This document shows positions 1 through 7,243 of a DNA stretch of 12,514 nt, in pieces (position 1 is the stretch's first letter; each line of letters begins with the position of its first letter). The DNA comes from Planctomycetota bacterium (GTDB lineage: Bacteria > Planctomycetota > Phycisphaerae > Phycisphaerales > UBA1924): positions 1 through 12,514 of the forward strand of contig JAEYVB010000233.1 of assembly GCA_023429345.1 (NCBI GenBank), given 5' to 3'. Under the pieces are notes generated by a model. That model was not told where the DNA came from and did no database searches. It was given only the letters and a program-made list of their open reading frames with translations. Position numbers and translations under genes: made by a program.

Positions 1-624
1 ACGGTCGTCTTCTGCCGGCTGAAGAGGGTCTGCGACGAACTGGAGAAGTACCTGCAGGACAAGGGCATCGACGCCCACGCCATCCACGCCGACCTTACCC
101 AGAGCAAGCGCAACCAGATCATGGAGAAGCTGCGCGCCGGGAACCTCGAGGTGCTGCTCGCCAGCGACCTCGCGAGCCGCGGCATCGACGTCGAGGGGAT
201 CACGCACGTGATCAACTACGACCTGCCCGACGATGTGGAGCTCTACGTCCACCGGATCGGGCGCACGGCCCGGGCCGGGCGCGGGGGCATCGCGTGGAGC
301 TTCGTGACGCCCGAGCAAGGGCCGCTGCTCACCCAGATCGAGCAGCTCATCAACGCCGAGGTGCCCAAGCTCGATTACCCGGACTTCGAGCCCGGCCCGC
401 TCCCGGAGAGCCTCCGCCGCGACCAGGAGCGCCGGGCCAAGCTCGCGGAGAAGCCCAGCCGCCTCAAGACGCCCGACCTGCCCGTGGTGGGCGGAGCCGG
501 GACCGCCCCCGCGGCCGGCGCCCCGGAGGCCCGCCCGGACGCGACCAAGTTCCCCGGCGGGCTTGTTCCGACCAAGCTGCCGCCCAAGCGGCTGCAGGGG
601 CGGATTAAGAGCCGCAGGGGTTGA
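1..624 (+). CDS. DEAD-box RNA helicase, C-terminal part (5' truncated by window edge)
   Basis: The reading frame is open from base 1, so the N-terminal RecA-like domain with the Walker/DEAD motifs lies outside the window. What remains is helicase domain 2 (about 207 residues). Motif IV-like VVFCRLK is at the very start, motif Va ASDLASRGID is encoded at 160-189, and motif VI YVHRIGRTARAGR at 244-279 carries the ATP-contacting arginines. These are diagnostic of DEAD-box ATP-dependent RNA helicases of the RhlE/CsdA type, which unwind short RNA duplexes in ribosome assembly, mRNA decay or cold adaptation. After the helicase core comes a tail of about 85 residues rich in Pro, Ala, Arg and Lys, ending KSRRG; such basic tails often bind RNA. 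The subfamily cannot be decided without the missing N-terminus. Confidence 0.95.
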   Translation, partial: TVVFCRLKRVCDELEKYLQDKGIDAHAIHADLTQSKRNQIMEKLRAGNLEVLLASDLASRGIDVEGITHVINYDLPDDVELYVHRIGRTARAGRGGIAWSFVTPEQGPLLTQIEQLINAEVPKLDYPDFEPGPLPESLRRDQERRAKLAEKPSRLKTPDLPVVGGAGTAPAAGAPEARPDATKFPGGLVPTKLPPKRLQGRIKSRRG

Positions 625-647
625 GCGGCGGACCTCAAGCCCGCCGC
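625..647 (+). terminator. GC hairpin just after helicase stop, possible terminator without U-tract
   Basis: A perfect 7-bp inverted repeat (GCGGCGG at 625-631, CCGCCGC at 641-647) with a 9-base loop starts immediately after the helicase TGA. No T-run follows, so it is not a classical intrinsic terminator. It could be a Rho-type or 3'-end stabilising hairpin that separates the helicase from the hydrolase. In DNA this GC-rich, a 7-bp repeat may also be chance. Confidence 0.3.
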
Positions 648-720
648 CCCCGCGGCCGATACCGTGGTAGCCACGAGCCCGGCGGCGGGCCCCCAATGTC
701 TCCCTGGTCGGACGCGATCG

Positions 721-1860
721 ATGCGACTGCTCCTTGGCCTCGTGCTGATGCTGGCCCTTGCCGGAGCCCCGGGGTGCGGGACCGGCAGCTATTCGCGCCT
801 GGTCTCCGAGGATGAGGTGCCGGAACTGGTGGAGCTCAAGGGCCGCACGCGGGCCTTCCCCAACCACACGACGCTGGTGCCCACGGGCGATGACGGTGTG
901 CGCATCGCCGTGCACGAGATCGGCGCGGGCACGCGGGACCGCGTGCTCGTGTTCATCCACGGCGTGCTCTCGGACCACGAGGCGTGGCGTTTCGTCGCGG
1001 GGGACCTCGCGCAGAGCTACGACCTGATGCTCGTGGACCTGCCGGGCTGCGGCGACAGCGACAAGCCCGACCCGGCCAAGCTCCGGGCGGGCGGCTACTC
1101 GCCGGGGGCGATGGCCGGGCGCGTGCTCGAGGCGCTCGGGGCCCGGCTGGAGGCGCGCGAGCGGGCCGGCGCCCCCGCGCGCTCGGTGACGCTCGTGGCC
1201 CACTCGCTCGGGGGCGCGGTGACCCTGCGGATGTTCTGCGACGAGGAGTGCGCGATCGAGCACCGGGATGTCCTGTCGCGCGTCGACGGCCTGGTCCTGA
1301 TGTCGCCGATGGATGTCAACGTCGTCAAGCCCGATCCCACCTTCCGCAGGATCGCCGAGGTGTCCTCCGCGGAGATCGCGCTGGCCGACGCCTCCGGGGT
1401 GCTGAAGCGAAGAGTGGCGGACGCCACGCTCGCCTCGATGTGCAACCCCGAGCGGGCCCTGCGCGAGGAGGCGGATACCCGTCTTGCGTACATGCGGGAC
1501 GATGCCCGGCGCCGGGCCGCCCAGGCGATGCTCACCCAGGCCGTCCCCTGGCGATCCGAGCGCCCCGACTGGGAGGCCATCGAGCCGCTGGAGGGAAGCT
1601 ACTGCCGTGTGGAGCTCCCCGCCCTGATCCTCTGGGGGCGCCGTGACGAGACGCTCCCCGTCTCCATGGGGTACAAGCTGGCCGCCGAGATCCCGGGGGC
1701 GGAGCTGGTCTGCCTGCCGGCCGTCATGCACTCCCCGCACATCGAGACCCCGCGCGAGTGCGTCCGCATGATCCGGGACTTCGTGGACCGGAGGGAGGCA
1801 GGCAGCGCCACGCTAGACTCCGCCCATGGAAGTCGAGCCGGCATCGCTCTCCATCCCTGA
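721..1860 (+). CDS. alpha/beta-fold hydrolase, predicted lipoprotein
   Basis: This is a 379-residue alpha/beta hydrolase. The frame stays open upstream to a GTG at 664, but the ATG at 721 is preferred because it begins directly with a signal sequence, MRLLLGLVLMLALAGAPGC. That ends in a lipobox-like Ala-Pro-Gly-Cys, suggesting lipidation, although Pro at -2 is not ideal. A complete catalytic triad can be placed: nucleophile Ser162 in HSLGG, acid Asp309 in WGRRDETLP, and His337 in MHSPHIETP. The oxyanion-hole HG motif is at residues 80-81 (FIHGV). The stretch between Ser162 and Asp309 is long enough to hold a helical cap domain. Esterase, lipase and dehalogenase-type relatives share this layout, so the substrate is unknown. 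No clear Shine-Dalgarno precedes the ATG. The last 35 bases overlap the next gene in another frame, and the C-terminal tail there looks nonconserved. Confidence 0.9.
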   Translation: MRLLLGLVLMLALAGAPGCGTGSYSRLVSEDEVPELVELKGRTRAFPNHTTLVPTGDDGVRIAVHEIGAGTRDRVLVFIHGVLSDHEAWRFVAGDLAQSYDLMLVDLPGCGDSDKPDPAKLRAGGYSPGAMAGRVLEALGARLEARERAGAPARSVTLVAHSLGGAVTLRMFCDEECAIEHRDVLSRVDGLVLMSPMDVNVVKPDPTFRRIAEVSSAEIALADASGVLKRRVADATLASMCNPERALREEADTRLAYMRDDARRRAAQAMLTQAVPWRSERPDWEAIEPLEGSYCRVELPALILWGRRDETLPVSMGYKLAAEIPGAELVCLPAVMHSPHIETPRECVRMIRDFVDRREAGSATLDSAHGSRAGIALHP

Positions 1861-2476
1861 CCGCTACAAGCTGCTGATCGGCGGCATCGTCCCCCGCCCG
1901 ATCGCCTTTGTCTCGACGATCTCCCCCGGCGGCCTCCCGAACCTCGCGCCCTTCAGCTTCTTCAGCGGCATCGGCTCGAACCCGATGACGCTCCTCTTCT
2001 GCCCCGCCAACCACCCGGACGGGCGGGAGAAGGATTCGCTCCGCAACGCCGAGTTCACGGAGCGCGGCGGCGTCGGCGAGTTTGTCGTGAATGTCGCGAC
2101 CGAGGAGTACGCGCGGCAGGTGGCCGCGGCCTCCGAGGTCCTGCCCTACGGCGAGTCCGAGTTCGACCTGGTGGGCCTCACCCAAACGCCCAGCGTCCGC
2201 GTCCGGCCGCCCCGCGTCCTTGAATCGCCCGTCGCGTTCGAGTGCCGGACGCGGGAGATCCTCCGGCTGAATCCCGGCGGGGATCGGGGCGGGAACATCG
2301 TCGTCGGGGAGGTGGTGCACCTCTACGTCCGCGACGACCTCATCAACGACCGCTACCACATCGATCCCGAGAAGCTCCGGGCGATCGGCCGCATGGGCGG
2401 CCCGGTGTATACCCGCACACGGGACCGTTTCGAGATGCCGATGAGCAGGGACGCCCTGAATCTCCCGGCGCCTTAG
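1826..2476 (+). CDS. flavin reductase-like (FMN-binding split-barrel) family protein
   Basis: This 216-residue protein matches the flavin reductase-like family (DIM6/NTAB type, FMN-binding split barrel) along its length. The N-terminal signature PRPIAFVSTISPGGLPNLAP is followed by SFFSGIGSNPMTLLF, where the family binds the FMN phosphate and isoalloxazine ring. The C-terminus has the family's typical YHIDPEKLRAIGRMGGPVYT stretch. The length is normal for the family (about 200-220). Members are cytoplasmic FMN-dependent oxidoreductases or the flavin-supplying partners of monooxygenases; some are simply flavoproteins of unknown substrate. The ATG at 1826 lies inside the end of the hydrolase gene, so the two are probably cotranscribed and may be translationally linked. 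No signal peptide is present. The stop TAG (2474-2476) interlocks with the TAA of the convergent gene. Confidence 0.93.
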   Translation: MEVEPASLSIPDRYKLLIGGIVPRPIAFVSTISPGGLPNLAPFSFFSGIGSNPMTLLFCPANHPDGREKDSLRNAEFTERGGVGEFVVNVATEEYARQVAAASEVLPYGESEFDLVGLTQTPSVRVRPPRVLESPVAFECRTREILRLNPGGDRGGNIVVGEVVHLYVRDDLINDRYHIDPEKLRAIGRMGGPVYTRTRDRFEMPMSRDALNLPAP

Positions 2477-4554
2477 CGATCGGTGGGCGTCGATTCATGG
2501 GCCGGCGCGGGCGAAAGCACCACGCAGTCGAGCCCGAAAAACGTGCCGGGGGGCGATGCGTTCGGACTCTTCCTGACAACCTCCGCCCGGAGCACGAGCC
2601 GCCCCTGATCGGGCGTAAAGGTCCCCAGATTCAATGCCCCCCCGGAGGGCGTGCAGCGACCCCGCGAGCCGCTGAACAGGTCCACCTCGCCCACCGGCGA
2701 CGCTTCGCCGTTGACGCTGAACCGCACCACCCCGTAATCCCAGCTCCGCGTCGCATGCACCGTCACCGCGCGGCGACCCTCCGCCGGAATCTCAAGTTCC
2801 ACGAAATCTCCGGCTCGCCTGCCCTGCACCCACAGGTGCTTCTCACCGCTCCACTTGCCGGCTCCAAAGCCGCGCATGTCCTGCACCACCACCGGCAGGT
2901 CCTCGCTCCTGCCGACCACCTTCAGCGCTTCGCACTCGATCGCGCCCTCGATGCGAAACGGCGGCGGCAAGGGCGGCGGCTGCGGAATTGGCTTGCGCGC
3001 CTCCTCCGGGAGCGCCGGCCGATTGTGCATCGCCCCCGGCCGCGCGTAAAAGAACACCGCCGCCGCGTACCCCACCTCGCACTCGCGCCAGTGCCACAGC
3101 TCCATGTCCATCTTCAGCGATCGCTCGAAGGGAATCGCATCCAGCATCCGCACGCGCGACACCGTGCTGTGCCCCCAGTTGTTGCCATGCTCACCGCCAT
3201 CGCATCGGGTCTGCGAGTGGAAGGGATGCTGGAACACCTGGTTTGAGCACCAGGCATAGCCGTAGTAGTCCTCGGTCCCCGTGCCGAAGTGCGATGGAAA
3301 CGACTCCCCATCCACGTAGATCTTCTTATCCCCTTCTCCCCACCACTCCGCCACCGGGTTCATCACGCTCAACGTGTCCCCGACATAGACGCCCTGCCCC
3401 TGCACCTCCACGAAGTTCCAGTCCGCCGTGCCGCGGCCGCCGTGTACGGAAATCGGATGCTCATGCCGCCAGCGGGCGTAAAAGTGCATGGAGCGGTCAT
3501 CCCACTGCCAGTCGCCAACGTGGTACTGCCAGCCCACATGCACGGGAACTTCGCCAAAGTTCCACAGCCGCACTTCCGCGGAACGTGCAAAGGGCATCAT
3601 CCAGTGCAGGGATGCAGAAAGCTGCTTCTCACTGACCTGTCGATAGACATCGCGATGGGGGTTGTGCCCGATCCCATTGCCCGAAAGCTCGCTCAGCGGG
3701 CACCACACCGTCTGCACGCCGTCAAAGAGTATCTCCACGATGCTGGTGCGCATCGCGGTCTCCGGATGCGGCGAGCGAACGGCAAACCCCAGCGTCCGCA
3801 ACATCCCCGGCCCATCTTCGCGAATGTTCAGGACAACCGACTCGCCCGGCGGCAGGTCCTTCCACCCGTTGGCGTCGGGATGCCAGCCCCCGGGATGGAT
3901 GTTCTCCGGCCAGTACAATCGCTCCATGCCCATTTCCGCCAGCGGCGCCAGGTGCAAAATGGTCTGCGGCACCAGTTCGTTCAGCGTCTGCACCTGCGCG
4001 CCCGGCTCATACGTGCGGTAGTTCACTACGTAATAGAAGCCGCCCTCATCACACGTGATCTTGCAGTGCCGGGCGTAGGGAATCGGCAGGTACAGGTTGA
4101 AGCCGCGGCCGCGGATACCCGCCAGCGGCTCGCCGAGCACAAACCGCTCAAAGGTCCACTTGCCGCCGAGCAGATCCGCCATCGAATATTCGATGACCGG
4201 CTCCGGCGCACGGTCGAGATAGATCCGCAGCGTCCCCTTGGGATTGGCCGACCAGATCCGCACCACCGCGCCCGGGCCCTGCATGTCGGCCATGACGTAC
4301 TCGGTCCGGCCGGCGCGGGTCTCGGTCCGCACAAAGTTCCCGGCATCGTTGTTGGCGAACCAGCCGTCGCGGCTCGCGGGCGTGACGGACCGCCGGTCAT
4401 AGCTGGAAAACTGCTTGCCGGTGTACGCGGGATCCGGGAATCGGGCAAGCGCCCCCCGATCTCCCATCTCGACCAGCAGGGACTCGAAGGTTATCTGAGC
4501 GCGGGCGGCCACGGAAAGCAGCAGTATCGCCACAACGCCCGTGAGCGTTCTCAT
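2473..4554 (-). CDS. secreted DUF2961 / GH172-type glycoside hydrolase
   Basis: This is a 693-residue protein with a Sec signal peptide (MRTLTGVVAILLLSVAARAQ, probable cleavage before Gln20). The middle is a DUF2961 domain, the family now including glycoside hydrolase family 172. Its hallmark GTGTEDYYGYAW lies around residue 428, preceded by WGEGDKKIYVDGE. Glu407 and Glu428 are 21 residues apart, which matches the catalytic glutamates I recall for the characterised Bifidobacterium difructose-dianhydride enzyme (E270/E291). The conserved pair suggests an active enzyme. Characterised GH172 enzymes act on fructofuranose or arabinofuranose linkages; the substrate here is unknown. From about residue 530 a second beta-sandwich-like domain follows (FGAGKWSGEKHLWV), of the carbohydrate-binding-module kind common in this family. 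The ATG overlaps the upstream gene's TGA (ATGA at 4554-4551), so translation is coupled. The likely location is periplasmic or extracellular. Confidence 0.92.
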   Translation of the reverse strand: MRTLTGVVAILLLSVAARAQITFESLLVEMGDRGALARFPDPAYTGKQFSSYDRRSVTPASRDGWFANNDAGNFVRTETRAGRTEYVMADMQGPGAVVRIWSANPKGTLRIYLDRAPEPVIEYSMADLLGGKWTFERFVLGEPLAGIRGRGFNLYLPIPYARHCKITCDEGGFYYVVNYRTYEPGAQVQTLNELVPQTILHLAPLAEMGMERLYWPENIHPGGWHPDANGWKDLPPGESVVLNIREDGPGMLRTLGFAVRSPHPETAMRTSIVEILFDGVQTVWCPLSELSGNGIGHNPHRDVYRQVSEKQLSASLHWMMPFARSAEVRLWNFGEVPVHVGWQYHVGDWQWDDRSMHFYARWRHEHPISVHGGRGTADWNFVEVQGQGVYVGDTLSVMNPVAEWWGEGDKKIYVDGESFPSHFGTGTEDYYGYAWCSNQVFQHPFHSQTRCDGGEHGNNWGHSTVSRVRMLDAIPFERSLKMDMELWHWRECEVGYAAAVFFYARPGAMHNRPALPEEARKPIPQPPPLPPPFRIEGAIECEALKVVGRSEDLPVVVQDMRGFGAGKWSGEKHLWVQGRRAGDFVELEIPAEGRRAVTVHATRSWDYGVVRFSVNGEASPVGEVDLFSGSRGRCTPSGGALNLGTFTPDQGRLVLRAEVVRKSPNASPPGTFFGLDCVVLSPAPAHESTPTDR

Positions 4555-5942
4555 TTTCTGCCCTCGGTCGGCGCCGCAGCCGTTACAAGCCGCCTGTTGA
4601 ACACAATGTCAAATCCCATCCCGGAGGGTGTCGCGGCTCCGTGCGCACTCTCATGTTCGAGTCCCCCATCGTCGGTAAGGTCCCATCCGACGGAATAGAT
4701 CAGGTATTGACGGGCGGAAGGTTCCGCGTCGAGTCGCCGATAGCGAAGCGGCTCACCGGTAAACGGATCGAGGGGGAGCTCCGCGAGGTAGTCAGGGATC
4801 AGAACTTCGAGCTTGTCGGGATACCGCCCTTCCGCCCCCCGGAACGCCTCGAGGGCGAGCATCGCCCCGACGCCGGCAATCCACGCCTCCGTCTGAGCGC
4901 GATGGGTGATCACCCGGGTTACCGCAGGAGTCACCAGACCAGCGACGATTTGACTGGATGGCACCTCTTCCATGTCCTGCCGAACACGCGGGAGCTCGTG
5001 CAGTGCGTGCCACATCGGCATGCGTGCGAGCTCTAGAAGTCTGTGGTACAGCCCTTCGAGGTAGGCAGCGGATTGCTCCTTTGTGGCGATTCCGGCGATC
5101 GCCACCCGCGCGGGCTCGCGCCCCGCCAGCTTGGCCAGTTGTCCGCTAGGGGATTCCGCGGGATCCTCGTACACGAACCGGTTGCAATCCAGACCCATCA
5201 GCCGCTCGCCTCGCGCGGCGATTTCGAGCGGGGCCAGACGCTGACGGTCGATGCACGCCAGAAACTCGCGGCATTCCTTCCCGTTCCATTCGCCCTCGAC
5301 AACCTGCCGGGCGAGTTCCTCCAACGCGCGATTCATCAACGACAGGGCGACCAGATGGTCAATCAGGGTGAACTGATGGGACGCGATCCGTCCCATCGCC
5401 AGTGTCTCCTCGAAACTCCGTATTGCCTCGTCGGCCCGCTGCTCGTGCGCCGCGATGCGGAACCGCGCGACATTCAACACGGCCATGCGCCGAGCAAGCC
5501 CGAGTTCCGGTAGGATCCAGGCGATCAGGTCGCCCTCCTGCGCAGGACGAACGGCGCGGTACGAACCGGGCAGCGGCTTCAGCCCCTCGAAAACACCGAG
5601 CTCTGCGGCACGCGCGACGAGCTGCGCTGTCCGGGCCCACTCATCCGACCCCGGCGGAGCCGTCCCATCCGAAACGGCCGCGACATCCGAATCGGTGCCA
5701 AGTAGCACCTGTATGTCGCCGCCCGGCGCAAGTTGCTTCAGGCTTTCGAGCGCCTCGATCAGTTGCGGCCAACCGTTCTCCTGAATGCCGTCGGCAGCGG
5801 GACGCGGAAGGAACGATTCGACCAGCGGTTCAACTTCGCGCCCGTACCGGGTCAGATTCCGGGGCATTTCGCCGGGCTGGCAAGCCGCAGCAAGCGCCGA
5901 ACTTGCGGCCAAAGACACCGATAGGAGGAGGAACTTCAGCAT
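4551..5942 (-). CDS. secreted helical protein with GspG-like C-terminal domain, function unknown
   Basis: This 463-residue protein has an N-terminal signal sequence, MLKFLLLSVSLAASSALAAA, then Cys21. It could be cleaved by signal peptidase I or lipidated, and the lipobox (Ala-Ala-Ala-Cys) is weak. Residues of about 50-340 are mostly predicted helix with no motif I recognise. Residues of about 350-425 resemble the C-terminal part of type II secretion pseudopilins of the GspG kind: ALEAFRGAEGRYPDKLEVL, then LPLDPFTGEPLRYRRL, a hydrophobic YLIYSVGWD and an acidic DDGG. The N-terminal prepilin helix of GspG is missing. Similar architectures occur as uncharacterised secreted proteins in Planctomycetes and Verrucomicrobia. 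The gene is promoter-proximal in a two-gene unit with the DUF2961 enzyme, so a joint role in polysaccharide handling is possible but unproven. No Shine-Dalgarno is seen before the ATG. Confidence 0.85.
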   Translation of the reverse strand: MLKFLLLSVSLAASSALAAACQPGEMPRNLTRYGREVEPLVESFLPRPAADGIQENGWPQLIEALESLKQLAPGGDIQVLLGTDSDVAAVSDGTAPPGSDEWARTAQLVARAAELGVFEGLKPLPGSYRAVRPAQEGDLIAWILPELGLARRMAVLNVARFRIAAHEQRADEAIRSFEETLAMGRIASHQFTLIDHLVALSLMNRALEELARQVVEGEWNGKECREFLACIDRQRLAPLEIAARGERLMGLDCNRFVYEDPAESPSGQLAKLAGREPARVAIAGIATKEQSAAYLEGLYHRLLELARMPMWHALHELPRVRQDMEEVPSSQIVAGLVTPAVTRVITHRAQTEAWIAGVGAMLALEAFRGAEGRYPDKLEVLIPDYLAELPLDPFTGEPLRYRRLDAEPSARQYLIYSVGWDLTDDGGLEHESAHGAATPSGMGFDIVFNRRLVTAAAPTEGRK

Positions 5943-5948
5943 CGCGAC

Positions 5949-5954
5949 AGTGTA
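5949..5954 (-). promoter_or_regulatory. candidate -10 box for the minus-strand operon, possibly leaderless
   Basis: On the minus strand TACACT ends 6 bases before the ATG at 5942, with only GTCGCG between and no purine-rich ribosome-binding site. A TANNNT box at this distance would put the transcript start on or next to the start codon, which is the arrangement of leaderless mRNAs. No good -35 box is visible at 16-18 bases upstream (GTCGTT at 5977-5972), so support is limited. Confidence 0.35.
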
Positions 5955-5982
5955 CCGATCGGGAACGGATGAACGACCCGAT

Positions 5983-6010
5983 TTGACACCGGCCCGCGGC
6001 TTGTTACGCT
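5983..6010 (+). promoter_or_regulatory. sigma-70-type promoter of the cobalamin-riboswitch operon
   Basis: A perfect -35 hexamer TTGACA (5983-5988) is followed after 16 bases by TACGCT (6005-6010), a weaker -10 that keeps the important T1, A2 and T6. The predicted transcript start, about 6-7 bases further on, falls at the 5' strand of riboswitch helix P1. This agreement supports the call. It diverges from the minus-strand operon starting at 5942. Confidence 0.7.
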
Positions 6011-6015
6011 GTGGT

Positions 6016-6206
6016 TGTCGATGGTGCCCCCCCGGCCGCTCGGGTACAGGGGCTGAAAAGGGAAGCGTGGTGAGAAGCCACCGCGGACGCGCCGCCGTAA
6101 CGGGCCGCTGAACGTGGGTCCACCAGAGGCCACTGGTCGAAAGACCGGGAAGGCCGGACCCGCCTCAGCATCAGAGTGCCCGGAGCCGGAAGACCTGCCC
6201 TCGACG
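6016..6206 (+). promoter_or_regulatory. cobalamin (B12) riboswitch aptamer
   Basis: All main conserved elements of the cobalamin riboswitch appear in order. These are the 5' GATGGTGCC (6020-6028), GAAAAGGGAA (6055-6064), a P3 hairpin (GTGG/CCAC around 6067-6082) followed by a GC-rich junction ending GTAACGG, and GGCCACTG (6128-6135). Next come a P6-type hairpin GGTC-GAAA-GACC with a GNRA loop, GGGAAGGCC (6147-6155), and the 3' B12 box AGCCGGAAGACCTGCC (6184-6199). The terminal helix P1 closes as GTCGA (6017-6021) with TCGAC (6201-6205). A long arm pairs GGGTCC (6116-6121) with GGACCC (6155-6160). The motif order resembles the E. coli btuB leader. Such RNAs bind adenosyl- or other cobalamins and lower downstream expression when the ligand is plentiful. 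The controlled unit is the four-gene operon beginning at 6423. Confidence 0.96.
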
Positions 6207-6235
6207 TGTGTCCTGGCCGCCCTCGCGGGCCCGGG

Positions 6236-6262
6236 CCGCCGATACCCGAAGGGTGCTGGCGG
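6236..6262 (+). other. hairpin between aptamer and terminator (expression platform candidate)
   Basis: CCGCC (6236-6240) pairs with GGCGG (6258-6262), and ACCC pairs with GGGT inside, closing a GAA loop. It sits between the B12 box and the terminator, where cobalamin riboswitches commonly place the helix whose loop kisses loop L5. Whether this one does so, or acts as an antiterminator partner, cannot be decided by eye. Confidence 0.4.
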
Positions 6263-6276
6263 GCTACGGGCAGGGG

Positions 6277-6329
6277 CGCTGGCGACGTCCGCGGCGGGCT
6301 CCCGGGCCGCGGCTCACCAGCGACTTTTT
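6277..6329 (+). terminator. intrinsic terminator of the riboswitch expression platform
   Basis: An outer stem CGCTGG (6277-6282) pairs with CCAGCG (6317-6322), and an inner stem CCGCGGC (6289-6295) pairs with GCCGCGG (6306-6312). The hairpin is followed two bases later by TTTTT (6325-6329). It lies 70 bases after the aptamer and 93 bases before the first ATG, in an otherwise T-poor region. This is the expected place for ligand-dependent transcription attenuation: bound cobalamin would favour termination. The alternative antiterminator pairing was not identified. Confidence 0.75.
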
Positions 6330-6422
6330 CCGCGATTCACGGGCGATTCGAAACGGCCACCGGGGCTACCCCGCGCGCATCGGGGTGCATGGTCCGGCTT
6401 TGGGGCCGGCGGAAGGCTCGGT

Positions 6423-7241
6423 ATGGCGATCTCGATTTGTGGCGTTTCCCTGTGCGGGGTGGCCCTTCTGGCGTCGGCGGCGATCGCCTCGGACCCATGG
6501 GCCGATTCGGTCGTCGGGTACACACCGGGGGCGAACCCCTCGGGCGGGGCGGTCAACCCGGCGAGTTCGCTCGGCGAGCCCGCTCGATTCAGCCCGAACG
6601 CGGACCCGCAGTTCGCCTCGGTCGTCAGCCCCTTCTCCCCCGCCTACCTCCCGTCGCACATCGTCTCGATGGGCGCGGGAGGTTCGCTGGTCGTTGGTTT
6701 CGCCGAGCCCGTGACGAACGACCCCGCCAACCCCTTCGGGGTCGATCTGCTGGTCTTCGGCAACGCGATGCTGGAGGATGCGGCCTGGCCGTCCGGTGTC
6801 ACGACCGGCAACATTTTCGCCGGCAACGGCGTGATCGAGGTCAGCAGCAACGGTGCTGACTGGCACCTCGTGCCCAACGTGCTCGCGGATGCCGCGTACC
6901 CGACGCTGGGTTACAGCGATATCTCGAACGCCTATGCCAATGCTCCCGGCGCGGTGCCCAGCGACTTCACACGCCCTGTGGATCCTGCGTTCCACTTCCT
7001 CGCCGGGATGACGATGACGGACATCCAGGCCGCGTACGCGGGTTCCGGCGGCGGCGCGGGCGTGGATATCGGCTTGCTCGGCCTTTCGAGCATCTCCTTC
7101 GTCCGGATCAGCAACCCATCGGGCGAGTTCGGCACGGTCGAGATCGACGGGTTCGCGGACGTCTCGCCGGTGCCCTCGCCCGCGGCCGTGACCCTCCTCG
7201 GCATTGCCTGCCTTTCCGCCGGCCGCCGAAGGAGGGTCTAA
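6423..7241 (+). CDS. secreted PEP-CTERM-like surface protein, first gene of B12-riboswitch operon
   Basis: This is a 272-residue protein. The frame is open far upstream through the riboswitch, but the ATG at 6423 is the true start: it follows GGAAGG (6411-6416) at 6 bases and opens a Sec signal peptide with probable cleavage at AIA-S (residues 22/23). The mature part begins DPWADSVVGYTPG, continues SLGEPARFS, FGVDLLVFGN, VSSNGADWH and VRISNPSG, and looks like an all-beta, carbohydrate-binding-like fold. I recognise it as resembling uncharacterised 'cell surface protein' families of Planctomycetes and Verrucomicrobia. The last 25 residues are a PEP-CTERM-like sorting tail: a VPSPAA motif, a short hydrophobic helix and RRRR. 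This indicates export with C-terminal processing by an exosortase-type system. As the riboswitch-proximal gene it should be the most directly B12-repressed. The function is unknown. Confidence 0.88.
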   Translation: MAISICGVSLCGVALLASAAIASDPWADSVVGYTPGANPSGGAVNPASSLGEPARFSPNADPQFASVVSPFSPAYLPSHIVSMGAGGSLVVGFAEPVTNDPANPFGVDLLVFGNAMLEDAAWPSGVTTGNIFAGNGVIEVSSNGADWHLVPNVLADAAYPTLGYSDISNAYANAPGAVPSDFTRPVDPAFHFLAGMTMTDIQAAYAGSGGGAGVDIGLLGLSSISFVRISNPSGEFGTVEIDGFADVSPVPSPAAVTLLGIACLSAGRRRRV

Positions 7242-7243
7242 GC

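Noticed and set aside
664..720. GTG start at 664 for the alpha/beta hydrolase
   Set aside because: It would add 19 residues before a clear lipoprotein signal sequence, which would then no longer be N-terminal.
3289..4698. Long plus-strand open frame (about 469 codons) opposite the DUF2961 gene
   Set aside because: It is an antisense shadow produced by high GC. Its translation is rich in Arg, Pro and His without recognisable domains, while the minus strand encodes a clear enzyme.
6114..6422. Open frame extending the first operon gene upstream through the riboswitch to 6114
   Set aside because: The extension overlaps the aptamer and terminator, has no ribosome-binding site, and would bury the signal peptide. 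The start at 6423 has both a Shine-Dalgarno and an N-terminal signal sequence.
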